This document shows, piece by piece, positions 46,540 through 58,235 of a DNA stretch of 64,000 bases. Made by a program: the position numbers and the translations under genes. This DNA comes from Cycas panzhihuaensis (taxonomy: Eukaryota > Cycadophyta): the NCBI GenBank assembly GCA_023213395.1, contig CM041465.1, positions 54,071,741 to 54,135,740 of the forward strand, read 5' to 3'. Numbering within the stretch: position 1 is the stretch's first letter; each line of letters opens with the position of its first letter. The notes under the pieces were generated by a model that saw nothing but the letters and a program-made list of their open reading frames with translations, was not told the origin of the DNA and searched no databases.

Positions 46540-47300
46540 TTGCTTGATGAATAGTATTACATCAATATATTGGTAGTTGCAAACCTCGTATCCAAGTTGC
46601 CTCATTCTTTCAGACAACTTGGCAAATTAAGCACGAGGGGCTCTTTTAAAGTTGTGCAAGGACTTTCTAAGTCTGCAAACCTTATGCTCTTAACCTTTGA
46701 TCTCGTATCCTTTTGGCTATGCCATACAAATTTCTTCTTCAAGATCCCCATTAAGAAATGTGGTCTTAATATTGAGTTGGTGGATTTTTTAACCCTATTG
46801 AGCAGCCAAGGCCATAAGAGTTCTAATTGTAGGCCACTTGGTTATAAGTGCAAAGACTTTAGTGTATTTGATGCCTTCTCTTTATATGAATCCTTTAGCT
46901 TCCAACCTCACTTTATGTTTTTCAAGGGTGTTGTCTAATCTATATTTGTTTTTGTACAACCACTTATTTTGACCTATCTTTCTGCTAAGTGATAGATCAA
47001 CGAGCTCCTATATACCATTTTTTATGAGAGATTGGTATTCTTCATTTATTACATTTCTTTAAACTATATGTTTTATAGCTTCTTGATATGAGATGGGCTC
47101 TTCATTAAGAGTAAGGTATAGTTATATTGATTCAAGTTTAGTGTATAATGATTTATGCATCCTTACTCTATGGGCACTTTGAGTGCCAGTTTTGCCTATC
47201 TCATCTGGTCATATTATTCTTGTTGAACTGGCAGGCTTAAAGAGATCCTCGAGTTGGGAATAAGGTCCTTATTTTCTCAACTTATTAGTTCTTATTTTAT
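46540..47300 (-). pseudogene. copia B reverse transcriptase, 5' part
   Basis: Reading leftward on the minus strand: ELVDLSLSRKIGQNKWLYKNKY, then RLEAKGFI...EGIKYTKVFA and TIRTLMALAAQ. Next come IKTTFLNGDLEEEICM (first catalytic Asp block degraded), VCRLRKSLHNFKRAPRA and SERMRQLGYEVCN. The reading ends LFIK at the element 2 insertion and continues at 36397 toward the FVDD block. The plus-strand frame 46570-46938 is a shadow. Copia A lacks this part in the window. Confidence 0.82.
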
Positions 47301-47560
47301 TCATTAAAATGATTATTTTGTGAGGAGGATACTAATATGCTTGAGGAAGATGGTTTTTCTACCACTATTTTATCTTTCTCAACTCTACTATCTTCAAAGG
47401 ATGGTACTAGATATGCACTCATCAATTTAGAGTCACAACTTATATCCTCTGAGGCTCTATTATTAGCTTTGAATATTTGGAGTAATTTATGTATGCCCCT
47501 CCCCCCCCCTCAACCCAAAATTTAAAATCTAAACATCATACTTATATTATTGTAGTGGTG
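47301..47560 (-). other. copia B integrase-RT linker with C-tract
   Basis: A spacer between integrase and RT. A run CCCCTCCCCCCCCC lies near 47497-47511. No motif is expected. Confidence 0.45.
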
Positions 47561-48430
47561 TGAGGGTGTTTTGGAGTCCAATCTAAGCATCTAATCATCT
47601 GTCTCTATAAAAATGATATCTTTGTTAACGATGAGTTTTTATTATGAAGGAATAAAGACCTTATATCTTTCCTTATCCATAGGGTATCTAACAAAAATGC
47701 CTTTAAATTCCCTTGGCTAGAGTTTATTTTAATCTATATCCAAAATATAGATATAGCATATAGAGCTAAAAATTTTTGAATTAGTGAATAATGGAGGCTT
47801 ATCCTAACTACTTTTTATTAGGTGATTGTCCTTCCTTTGATGGGCTAATAATATTGATACAATAAACAATTGTTTAGATGACTTCAAACTTTATATACCA
47901 ACATAACTTGAGCTATGATCATGATTGTCCTGTTCATATACTCATCAACTCTATTTTACTGTGGAGTACCTACTACTATTGTTTGATGTTTAATGCCATT
48001 TTCTTAAAGGTAGCTTTCAACTCATGTAAGGTATATTCACCACCATTATCAGTTCAAAGATATTTGAATTGATAAATTGACTCTTTTCCAACACAAGTTT
48101 TAAATTCTTTGAATACACAAAAGGATTCATCTTTCTTGTGTAGAAAAGCTACCTATACTTTCCTAGTAAAATCATCAATGAAAGAGATATAATATAACTT
48201 TCCCTTTAATAAAGGAATGTGCATTGGTCTATGTAAATCAGAGTATACCAATTGTAATGGATGGTTTCATTTCCATTGATTTTTGGGAAAGGGTTATCGA
48301 TGAGATTTGGTAGTGATACAGGTTTCATATTTGAAGAGCTTAGAGGAGAACTTTAGAAGACTGGGAAGAGTGTTACAAAGATCTCTAAGTATATCGATAT
48401 AAATATTGCCTATGCAATCATGCCAATAAG
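47561..48430 (-). pseudogene. copia B integrase and GAG-pre-integrase
   Basis: The same motif series as copia A at 2215-3170: KLIVNKDIIF near 47620-47660, TPQ-stop-NRVDE near 47950, and the C..C and HR-PF pre-integrase remnant near 48270-48330. Many stops. Some differ between the two copies, so decay continued after duplication. Confidence 0.72.
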
Positions 48431-49199
48431 ATTTTGATGACAACGTTAGGTGGGTCAGGATGGTGTTAAATGTAAATTATTCATTGGCATAAGGGCTTTG
48501 GGCATAATGGGCTTCAAAAGATGGAGAGCCATTCAGTCAAAAAAGTTTTCCAGTGAGATGTCCAGTCAAGGCCACTCGATCAGTTAGAGGGTGAATGACC
48601 TTGAAAGTCTAGTCATTTACAGTTATGCTCAGATTAAATCTATGAGAGACAAGTGTGGATAAGGAGAGTAGGTTTTATTTAAGATTAGGTATGTATAGGA
48701 CATCAAGCAATGTAAAATCTCTTAAGCTTAGGAGTTTTAGGTGAATGTTACCAATTCCTTCAATAGATTGTTGTGATTTAATAACCATGTGAATAACTCC
48801 TTAAATATATGAGTCAAATGTTTGATATAGACTACAATTACATGTCATATGTTGAGTTTCTCCTATTTCCATGATCTATTGTCCATTGATTGAAGAATAC
48901 AATTTATAATTTCAATAGGACTTATCATTAGTGAAGGGAATTCATAAGTGATATATCTACATCGAGCTTCAGAGTATCTTTGTGGTTGGTTAATGGAATT
49001 TGATGCTAAAGATCCCTCAATTCTTTGAAAGTATGCTTGTACAAAGCCTATACCACTAAAGGATTCTTCACATGTTTCTTCAACATTACGAGTTCTATGT
49101 TTTGGTTAGAACTTGGCTAATTTATAAGTGGTAGTTATGTAATCTTTTATAAAGTATCCTTTACAGTTACACTAATCATATATAATAGTTTGATTTGCA
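48431..49199 (-). pseudogene. copia B protease region
   Basis: Aligns with 3171-3900 of copia A. The DVLYI-N-KQNLLSL-like end is near 48670-48720, and the MTCNCSLYQTF-like stretch near 48830-48850. The active-site Asp region is degraded. Confidence 0.55.
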
Positions 49200-50110
49200 C
49201 TCTATAAAGAGGTACTAAATTGGCTTGACTATCTTAGTTTTTATTGAGGTGGTCCTTGGTCTTAAGACTGTCAAGGTTATGACTAAGGATTTGGTTGACC
49301 TTATGGATGATTTTCTATATTTCTTCCTCTTCCTCTTACTCAGTTGTTTCCTCTACCACGAGAGGGACCTTGATTCTTTGTGTAACAAGCTTCCTCTTCC
49401 ACCTTAAAGGTTACATTTAGAAGAGAGTTAGAGGTTATAAAGTTGGTTTTAAAGTTCTTGCCAAATTCTATAAACTTCTCAGAAAGTGCTTCAAAGTTGA
49501 GTATCTTTCGTGTTCCACTAGATTGAAGAATTCTAAGTAAATTTTATAATTAGGGACATGTAAACATGATTGGATCAAGAATGCCTAAGTGATGTATTGG
49601 GTCTTAAAATATTTATCAATTGCTTATTTTATTAGTCAAAGGAGATTTATTATCTCATGATCTCGTCCCTTTTTCATTTCTAATTTATTCATTTTCAAAA
49701 CAAGATAAACAAATTCTAAGTCTAACTTGTTATCAAAGTTCTTATTGAGAACTTTAAGGACCTTCCAAACTATATCATGTTACTCTTCATTAATCAATTT
49801 ATACAAAGAGTGATTAGTAACTAATAGAATTCCTACATGAATGATTTTATCATCTATCTCCTATTGTAGTTTAGTTGCAATATATATAGGAGCTATTGGA
49901 GCAGTTCCACCAGAAGTAGGTGTTATAGTTGTTGCAAGTATGATGGGAATAGGTTGTAAGTGGGCTCTCCAAATGTCTTTATACTTTGTAATATTTTTAA
50001 CTCTAGTGTACCATAAATCCCAATTTTCTTTGCCTTTGAGTATGCAGTTGACATTCTTCTTGAATTGAGATGATATAGTGATGATGAAAAAGTAGAAGAG
50101 ATGATAGAAG
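49200..50110 (-). pseudogene. copia B gag relic
   Basis: The minus-strand frame 49861-50187 gives LKGKENWDLWYTRVKNI and TKYKDIWRAHLQP, the opening of a copia capsid. It is better preserved here than in copia A. The RGRG-type tail lies near 49260-49380. No intact zinc knuckle. Confidence 0.65.
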
Positions 50111-51970
50111 TATGTACCACTGACACATTTGGTTAATACACCTAATACAGTTAGGACACAAAAATAAATACTATGATAAGAAGGCAAGTAATGATTAAGT
50201 ATTTTTCATAACTATAAAGAATAAGTATAAGTAATTATATAAGAATGAGGCCTAATGTAAAGCTAAAAAAGAATGGTGATGTGACATGCCATCAACCTCT
50301 AATTTATGTCCAAATGTGGGTGAGGTTTTGATACCTAAGGCTTCTAGTATATGATTAGGGCCTTTACCTGCGATACTTGCACTTATGCTTGGTGATGAAG
50401 TCTAAGTCATAGTAGAGCCTAGGTACTCCCAATCTTCACCCAGTTCACCAATGAGCAACTATATACCTCCTCTGAAGAGTCAAATGATATGTGCATATCC
50501 CGTGGCTATGATGAATATTGGATTAGGTTGATTTTAATCTTTCATTAATGTTTTAGTTATCTTAGTTGGTTATTAAAATAATCCCTAAAGGGAGCCCATA
50601 GGTATGTCTAACCTATCACTCCACTAGTATTTTGGTTAAGATTATACCCAATATGAAACTCCCACATCCCTTAGGGCCTTGACTTTAGCCAACCATGGTC
50701 TATTTCAGCCAAGGCAAGTGTGTGCATAAGTCAAGAACAAGCTATATGAATCGAATGTAATAGGTTTATTTTAGGAAATATGAAAATATGTTTATATTTA
50801 TATTACTGAAATGAATTGCTAATATGTTAATGCTTGCTTTTATGCTTTTGTCTATTAATATACATACACATGAATAAATATATAAACATGTTAAGTATAA
50901 TTACTAGATTTTGCTATGATCTATGTATTTTACTATTACAATGACCTTTTTTTTTTTGTTATTTGAAAAACCCCTTCTTTTTTGTTAAGAAAAAGGAAAA
51001 AGTAAAAAATTTAAAAATTTACTTATAAACTTAAATTTTGACTAAGAAAGAAAGTATTAGAAAAAGTGAAAGGAATCTGAATCTTCTGTCAAAAACTTCT
51101 ATATAGCCATGCAATCATATGAAATGACTGAAACATTTTACCTCAAGACTTCACTCTCTAAAATGATAGATCTTACTATGGTGAGTTAGAAAGTCTTCTG
51201 GAAAAACTTCTGAAAATAAGTAAAAACAATCCAAAACTTGTTGAAACTCTTATGAGACTTTCCTTGGTAGAAATCTAAATTTTAAAGAAATCACTTAATT
51301 TGTTGGATTACTTGAGGCTAGATCTAGTAAATCTCTCAAGAAATTTTGACATGAATTAAAAATTTTGAGAAAAAATCTCAAAAAAGTAGTGAAATTAGGT
51401 TGGATTGAACATCTACTTTTTGAGGCTGATTGAGGTAGAATTTGAATAAGGTGTAGAAGATAAAAATGTTTGTCTTTCTTGGGCATCCATCCCTTCAAAT
51501 TTTAAGCTAAAATAGACAACTTTTGATTTTTACCTCTTGTAGGGCTAAATAACCTTTTTCTGAATGGCTTAGGCTTATTTCTGCCACATGTAAGTAGTTA
51601 AAAATTTTTCCTATAGATTTATAACATCGATTTTATAAATAAAAATTAATTTATAATAAAAAATAAATAGAATCTCCATTAATAATATTTAAAATTAGCT
51701 ACAAAGATTAATAAAAAGTTTTTTTTTTTTTTTTTTTTTTCTGGGAGCCTAAAGCTAGAAAACTTTCTTTTGGCTAATAACTTTAATCCATAATGCACTT
51801 GAAAATAAATAGAGGATATTGAAATATACTATAAATGAAATACAAGCTTTGTATGATAAAAAAAACTCTTAAATTTTTAAAAATAATGAGTGCACTCTCA
51901 ATACTTCATATTAAAGATGAAGGAGAGGCAAAATGACTCCATGCAAGTAGAATGGAGTTAATGATTCTCC
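50111..51970 (-). other. Untranslated leader of copia B
   Basis: AT-rich, aligned with 4791-6690. A T-run of about 20 at 51719-51740 and another near 50949. No gene. Confidence 0.55.
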
Positions 51971-51972
51971 TT

Positions 51973-51989
51973 CTAATTTTGATACCACA
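51973..51989 (-). promoter_or_regulatory. Primer-binding site of copia B
   Basis: The minus strand reads TGTGGTATCAAAATTAG, an initiator-Met-type site two bases from the LTR end. Confidence 0.78.
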
Positions 51990-52302
51990 TGAAAGAATGA
52001 TGGATCTAAAGAATAAATCACTCACATACACATAATGACAATGGAGAATGAAAAAGAGATGAAAACAAGATATGGGAACAAAGCTTAGAGGTGAGAATGA
52101 ATAATAACTCTCTCCTTGAGATTTTGCCTTTTATTATTGAGGGTGAGCATTAGGCTTAGGATTTTCCTGCCTAATGACATAAACTTGAAATTATATATAA
52201 ATACATATAAATCACAATTTACTAAGAGACTTATGCTAATAATATATTTCAAGGTTACTTAATTAATCTATATAAATGACCTTGATATATTAACCTTTTT
52301 CA
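51990..52302 (-). repeat. 5' LTR of copia B (313 bp)
   Basis: Same boundaries as 6708-7020: TGAAAGAATG at the left, TTAACCTTTTTCA at the right. Confidence 0.88.
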
Positions 52303-52395
52303 AGCTCTACTATTCTCTAGTAGTTTTTTCTATCTAGGATTTTTCACATGTAAATATGGTGTTTCATGTTGTATCTTTCTCTTATATATCATTGT
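52303..52395 (+). repeat. LTR-E, middle slice
   Basis: Between copia B and element D. The first five bases are the copia B target site, and the last five (ATTGT) are the left TSD of element D. Confidence 0.65.
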
Positions 52396-52748
52396 TGAAG
52401 GTATATAAATGATGGAGATTGAGCAAAGCATAATCATATAGTCAAAAATATTATTGCATAAACACATAAACCTTTGTATTCAATCCATGATGAATGAGTA
52501 CATAGAAAATCTCCATATGTAGGCAGTGTCCAAAGATATAAGGGTTGCGCACCCTTCTAAATATATAATTTTGGGGAGGAGGGAAACTCCTCAACCCCTA
52601 GAATTAAAAAAATAATAAAATATTATATAAGTTAACTCAAATTAACTTTAACCTTACCTTACTTACCTTCATATATGTGAAAGGTGGGAGTGGGGTGTGT
52701 ACTTCTATGTGAAAGGTAGGAGTGGGGTGATTATCAATAACCCTAATA
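52396..52748 (-). repeat. 3' LTR of element D (353 bp)
   Basis: Plus strand TGAAGGTATAT to CCCTAATA (terminal CA changed to TA). Similar to 58251-58600. The polypurine tract ACTAAGGGGGAGAA (minus strand) follows at about 52749-52763. Confidence 0.85.
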
Positions 52749-52759
52749 TTCTCCCCCTT

Positions 52760-53470
52760 AGTGGTCATCACAAACAACTTTATCTTCTCTTTAAACTTGT
52801 GAAATTTGAACTTAAAAAAAACTTTAAAAATCTATCTTTTAGCTTGATTACTATTAACTTGCTTCATCCTTTTAGCAATGTGTATTATTTTACCATTGAC
52901 TGGTTTAAAAAATCTACAAGTAAATGTAGGTTTATTTGAATGAAAGTGAATGACTACAATTTTAACTTCATCTCCTAAAACTTTAACTTTGTCTTCTAAA
53001 AACTTTATGTTGTGAGTAACTATCATATCATCAGATTTCTCCCCCTCAAATGGAGGATTATCTTCTTGTGCAATAAGATGATCATACATTTAACTTGAAT
53101 TTTGCTCATTAGTCTTTTTATCATAATCAAGCTGCTCAGGCACTTGTCTCACACGCTCAACAATATCAATGTTAAATTCATTTACATTGAATATATCTCC
53201 CCCATAAGTAAAAACTAAGATGTCCCATATGGATTTGGAAGTTGTTAGTTTATAAACTTTAGAGAAAATATTATCATATATAGTGTAAAATAATATCCCT
53301 AAGACTTCATTATCATTTTTAAAATTTTCTTTAATATTAAAATCATATTCATCTTGTAGGTAACTCTAAAGATTATGTATAATAAAATAATTTTACATTA
53401 TTTTATACCATTGTGAAAAAGTATGGTAATTACATATAGAGAATTTTATTTTATTTAGATTGATTGTCAT
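52760..53470 (-). pseudogene. Gag-like frame of element D
   Basis: Starts at the ATG complementary to 53468-53470. It has the UBN2-like order seen in D' (SQWY.IM, then a TSK-VWDIL motif). The C-terminal frame 52832-53089 is open: DHLIAQEDNPPFEGEKSDD, FLEDKVKVLGDEVKIVV, then KRMKQVNSNQAKR. The tail has heptad-like Lys/Val/Leu spacing and no zinc knuckle. Whether it could serve as a capsid protein is unknown. Its position at the 3' end of the element is unusual. Confidence 0.55.
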
Positions 53471-53868
53471 TTATATTAAAAACTTTAGTACATAATAAAA
53501 AAGGATATGTTTTTACCAAATGAGCTTTTTATAATTCTCAACAAAATATGTGCCTTTAGAAAGAATTAAAGAACTCAATAAATCAATAAACTTATATAAT
53601 TTCAAATATATTCTTTGAAAGAATTATATAAATAATCATAATGCCTTTGAAAAATGAAAGATGCCTTTAGAAAATAAATCTATTAGATGCAACTTTTATA
53701 AGTGCACTAAGGAAATGAAATTTTCAACAATGATAAATGGAAAAAATACTTTCAATAAGTGCCTTTCGAATAAACTTTGAAATATGATTTTTAGATATAC
53801 TTTGAAATATAATAAATACAAGAATAAATTTTGCATGTAACTAAGATCTTTTTAACTATGTAAATATG

Positions 53869-55600
53869 AAATAAAGCTTTGATGATGAAAAATAAAGAAT
53901 CCTTAAGCTTTTGATTTTTAAATGAATAACCACAAATTTCAGCAAGAAAATATCTTTCTTTTTCAATGCATGAAATCCTTTTGCCTTGAAGAAGATATAT
54001 AATGCTAAAAAACTAAAATATATATGTATATTTTCACTTTGAAAGATAAAGAATATGAAGAAAAAACTTAAAAAAAAAAAAATGAATTATATCCATTTTG
54101 AGTTGTAGGTCCAATTGACTTGTCAGTTGCCTTAGATGTAATATGAGAAATTTCTTCTATAAATTAGCTTTAAAAGAAATTATATGAAAGTCAAATGGAA
54201 ACCTCAAACATGTATTATAAATGATCAATAAGAAATAAAATAAAATACTCCTTAAAAAGCTTTAAAGGTAAGCCTATTCGAATACCTTAAATGCTCAAGT
54301 TAAGTAGCTTCAAAGTTGTACTAAACAATGTCAAAATAAGGAGAAATTATACCAATTTAAAGATCAATTAAATATCTAGTCAATAAAATTGACCGTTTTA
54401 AAAATAGATTCTTGTAAGTAAGGATTTAATGTACCAAAGATATAGTCCTCATTTTGAGGCTTAACAAGAGCCTAGGGCTCAAAATATTATGAAATGCTAG
54501 TAAAAAACTTATAGAATAATGTAAACTAATCAAATATAGTTTAGAGAGCTGCTTAATATACTTTTTAGTTAAAAACTTTTACAAATAATGTATAAAAAAT
54601 GTGCAATAATGGTAAATTAAGAATTATTTTGTACCTTAACTTTGAGGGCTTAGAGCACCTATAAAATAGACTCAAAATATAATAAAAATAACTTAAAACT
54701 GTAGATCTCTAAAAAATCTTTTACCATAATTAGACGGTACTCAATTATGAGCTATGAATCTTAAGATATTAAAGAAACTATAAAAGGTGTTGTGCCAAGG
54801 TTAATAAAATAGGTAACAAAAATAAGGTGAACTTTGACCTATTCAAACTTGCAAGATATTGAGTCAAATTAAGAAAAATACACCTTCAAGCAGTAGTGCT
54901 ATGAACTAGGATTCCAACGAATTTTATGGTTTGGAAATCTGATTTCCAGTTGAGGAGATATAACTAAAAATATAAGTAGTACTTTTTATGTAAATGTGCT
55001 AAAAAATACTAAAGTGTCACTTTCACCGATTAAAATAACGATTAAAGCAAATGCTAAAAAATAAAATGAATAAATAGTGATGAAGTTTATTGAAAATAGA
55101 TGGTTACAGAGTAGATCTAAGTAAAAAATAATCTTTCAGTGATAAAATATAACTTAATGAAGAAGAGATTTTATGAAAATAATTTAAAAAGGCTTTAAAA
55201 ATAAATGATTGACTTTAAACTGATTGAAAATAGGTTAAATCATCTCCGAATATGGTAAATGACTAGTCAAAATTATACCTCAAAAAAATTTGAATGTGAT
55301 GGAATAGGTTTCATCAGAAACTGATAACTCAATTAAGAGATATGACAAAAATTATCCAGGCACCTTATATTTTAATGAAAAATTTAAAAAAATAGAAAGG
55401 AAAATAGTTATAAAACTAAAAAGCCCTTTTCAAAATGGGCTAAAGGTCATGTGAAGGGAACTTATGAGCGGGGGCTAAAGCTTAAAGGGGCTAATACCCT
55501 TTTAAAACCTTGAATTTGAAATAATATTAAATTTACTTTAATTAAATCAAAACTTTATAAAAAATAATAAATAAATAAATAAATAAAATCTAATGTAATA
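53869..55600 (-). other. AT-rich interior of element D
   Basis: No coding motif on either strand. The second half (about 54600-55600) shares phrases with 10100-10900, ending in a GGGGGCTAAAGC-type stretch near 55470 and an AAATA microsatellite at 55563-55590. It may be an old insertion within D. Confidence 0.45.
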
Positions 55601-56040
55601 CTCTTCGCCGCCGTGTTGGTCGTTATCACATGGGCTGCATGACTACACAGAGGTAAAACAATGCCAAAAGGAATCAAATCGAATGCAATACTTTGAAGAA
55701 ATCACAATGACTGAAGGCAACAGGATCACAGAGGTGCGGGAGCAGATCTATCTGCGAGGCTTCAAAGACGGTGAATAATGACTTGATCTGAGGTTTTTGT
55801 AGGCGGGTTTAGTAATTTTGATAGTTCTAAAGGTGGATCTTAAAAAGCTGAAACTCGATCCATAGATTTCAAATGGTTTTATTCAGAAAGCATCTTATCT
55901 AGATACTATTACAAATAGAAGAATCCAATAATTGTTATTTCCAGATAAATATGGAACATAGGTAATTTTCTTAGACAACGTCTACTAGTTATGCCAACTC
56001 TAGGGTGTGAACATGTTTAAGACCTCCTCAAACAATAAGA
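55601..56040 (+). other. GC-richer patch upstream of captured gene fragments
   Basis: 55600-55780 (GCCGCCGTGTTGG, then GAAGGCAACAGGATCACAGA and GGTGCGGGAGCAGATC) resembles 10915-11030 in the same order. Function unknown. 55780-56040 shows nothing. Confidence 0.35.
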
Positions 56041-56575
56041 CTAGTTACCTAAGTTAAACGAGGCATTCGAGGAGTATTTGGACAGTTTGACGGATCAATA
56101 TATAGCCAAAGTATTGCAGTGTCAGGATGACCGTTTACTAGCTTTAAAAATTCTTCATCTGGGTCAAGCATAAAGAGGGACATAAGAAACATAGTTTAGT
56201 TATACAGAGGCTTTTGATTGATATCCTTGTTTGTAAAGGACCATGTATTTTATCATTTGGGTTATTGAAAGAAATAAGAAATGCAGGTTGTAAGCTCTCA
56301 GATGATGCACTATGTGCCCTAATTGCTAGTCAGGGCAAATTAGGGCTTGCAAAGTATGCGACAAAAGTATTTAGTCAAATGACCTGTTTGGGTCTCACTC
56401 CCACTACACGCATATATAATTGTATTATTGATACCCTAGTGAAATCTAAGTGTTTTAATTTGGCCTACTTAAAATTCCAGTAAATGTCTGCAGCAGGTTG
56501 CCCTTTGGACATATTCACATACAATTATTTGATGAATGGTGTTTGCAAGACTAGCATAGTGGATGAGGTGAGAGA
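56041..56575 (+). pseudogene. PPR-protein gene fragment
   Basis: In shifting frames the plus strand gives EEYLDSLTDQYIAKVLQ, then KFFIWVKHKEGHKKHS. From 56214 an 89-codon open stretch reads LIDILVCKG, GLLKEIRNAGCKLSDDALCA, VFSQMTCLGLTPTTRIYNCI and DTLVKSKCFNLAYLKFQ. This has the 35-residue PPR spacing (a GL.P..R.YN..I..L.K unit). After TAA at 56481 it continues in frame MSAAGCPLDIFTYNYLMNGV. Host PPR proteins bind organellar RNA. This fragment has a stop, upstream frameshifts and no start or targeting peptide, so it is a pseudogene. It lies antisense within element D. Confidence 0.8.
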
Positions 56576-56581
56576 GCATGA

Positions 56582-56832
56582 AGGGAAGAGCGTAAGGATG
56601 GAGCATTCCATAAGAAACTTAATAAAGTTGGGATCCAAACTGTTGAAGATTTTCTAAGGCTAACGGTTAGAGATCCTCAAAGATTATGGAATATCCTTGG
56701 AAGTGGCATGTCAAACAAGATGTGGGAGAGTACAATGGAGCATGCCAAAACTTATGTCCTTGGTGGGAAATTGTATGTCTACTATGTAGATCAAAGTCAA
56801 AATGTTGGGGGTGTTTATGGACTATTTTTTTT
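56582..56832 (+). pseudogene. CBP60 (calmodulin-binding protein 60) gene fragment
   Basis: One continuous frame gives [60 protein letters not shown], then [18 protein letters not shown]. This matches the conserved central block of plant CBP60 proteins (TVEDFLRL...DPQ.LR.ILG.GMS...W...V.HA..C.L..K.Y.Y), defence-related DNA-binding factors. The homology ends at a T-run/A-run (56825-56858). The start is preceded by TGA at 56579. It directly follows the PPR fragment in another frame, so two unrelated gene pieces have been joined. Confidence 0.82.
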
Positions 56833-57640
56833 TTGTTTAAAAAAAAAAAAAAAAAAATACCTGTGAAATGATGAAATTAAGAAAAGGTCAAATATCCAAA
56901 GACCTAAATGGTCGAGTTCATGAAAGAAAACACTACCCTAAAGATAACTCATAAAATTCATAAAAGAGTGAAGATCAAACCTTACATATTTTGTTAAAGC
57001 ACTATATTTTTTTAATGATTAAATATATATTTATCTTGTAAAGTTTTACTATAAACTGATAGAAATCTTTAAAAATTTGAACTAGTTTTTTTCTTTTTCT
57101 CTTTTAAAGATTATTGCAAAGTTGCTAATGGGTGCGCAGAAAGAAGAAGACGGTACACAAGACTACAACCACAGATGATAGGGGACTTTAGAGCACCTTG
57201 AAAAATATATGTAAATAATATTCCTACTATTGAAGAAGTCAATATTTTTAAGAATGACTCAGTTATTCATTTGATTAATCCACAGATTCAAGCTTCAATT
57301 GCTGCCAAGACATGGATCTACAAAGTTTTAAGTTATGAGAGACCAGATCTAAGTATATTGATGAAAATATATCAAATAAATAAGAAGTATATATATATTT
57401 GTATTTGAAATATTTCAAATATACTAGAGAAGATATATAAAAGAACCAAGAAACATATATGTTTATATTTGAATATAAAAATAGGAAGAACCGGGTAATG
57501 TAGTTATAACAGGTTTGAAGAAGAATGACTTCAGAGGACGAGATCTTCTTCCACAATGGTCGAAACTTCGAATGGATTTCTCTAGTAGACAGATCAGCTA
57601 TAGTATAACTTCTCCAAAAAACTTGTTAGGTTGAATATAC
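56833..57640. other. AT-rich interior of element D after the gene fragments
   Basis: Begins with a T10-GTTT-A19 tract. No gene recognised; the minus-strand frame 57275-57556 is AT-rich and without motifs. Confidence 0.4.
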
Positions 57641-58060
57641 ACCAAATATTGTATAGATCTAAGAAAAAATATTGAATAAATAGACCAAATATATAAAAAA
57701 TAGTTAAATATTTAACAAAATATGTAGATCTGGAGAAAATATTGCATAGATCTAGAGAAAATATTAAATAAATAGATAAAATACACCAAAAATGGTCAAA
57801 TATTTAACAAAATATGTAGATCTTGTTGATAAAACTTTGTAGAGTGATAAAACTTTGAATATTTACTGATTGCAGCTATGATCCTATACAGATCTGAAAT
57901 AAAATATTAAATAAGCAGATAAAATATGCTAGAAATGGCCAAGTATTTGATAAAAAGTATGTGAAACTTGTTAATAAGAACTTTGTAGAGTGATAAATCT
58001 TTGATATTTGCTGATTGTAGCTATGCTCCTGCATAGATCTAGAAAAATATTTGTTATTTC
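57641..58060 (-). repeat. Direct subrepeats in element D leader, about 145-bp unit
   Basis: CTGATTG-AGCTATG recurs at 57866 and 58011 (period 145). TTTAACAAAATATGTAGATC occurs at about 57710 and again about 91 bp later. A diverged third version lies near 57943. The units alternate AGATCT-GAAAATATTAAAT words. They lie within 600 bp of the primer site. Confidence 0.65.
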
Positions 58061-58235
58061 ACAAGTATAAATGAAGAATAATCAGATCTTTAATGAGAAA
58101 TAATATAAGAAACTGCTAAGAAACTTTGTAGAAGATAAATATAACCGATATTTGGCTTGACATGAGTAGATCTGCTATAGATGCTAATAGATCTTCTTTC
58201 TCCTTAAAAAAAACTTCAACATGGCAACAATCTAT

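Larger units (their letters stand above)
34654..52302 (-). mobile_element. Degenerate Ty1/copia 'copia B', split by element 2
   Basis: Minus strand, LTR to LTR, with near-matching target sites AGCTT (34649-34653) and AGCTC (52303-52307). Taking out element 2 (36398-46539) leaves about 7.5 kb in normal copia order: 5' LTR, primer site, long leader, gag, protease, integrase, RT, RNase H, polypurine tract, 3' LTR. All coding parts have stops and frameshifts. Its right two-thirds is duplicated as copia A. Confidence 0.88.
47536..53868. repeat. Segmental duplication, copy 2 (partner 2212-8600)
   Basis: See copy 1 for the shared junctions. In this copy the sequence continues on both sides (copia RT to the left, element D body to the right), so copy 2 keeps the longer, probably ancestral context. 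Confidence 0.85.

Noticed and set aside
2212-52302. Copia A and copia B as two independent insertions
   Set aside because: They share the same insertion base in LTR-E and the same neighbouring element D junction, which only a duplication explains simply.
56041-56832. PPR/CBP60 region as a functional host gene
   Set aside because: It has an in-frame TAA, frameshifts, no start context, only parts of each protein, and a location inside an LTR element.
55600-56860. Helitron or Pack-MULE as carrier of the gene fragments
   Set aside because: I looked for long terminal inverted repeats, 8-9-bp TSDs, and a CTRR end with hairpin around the fragments and found none. A computed search could still find diverged ends.
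56825-56860. Poly-A tail of a processed retrogene
   Set aside because: The A-run is preceded by a T-run within the frame and the CBP60 homology ends before a stop or 3' UTR, so it is not a proper mRNA 3' end. Slippage or a junction artefact is equally likely.
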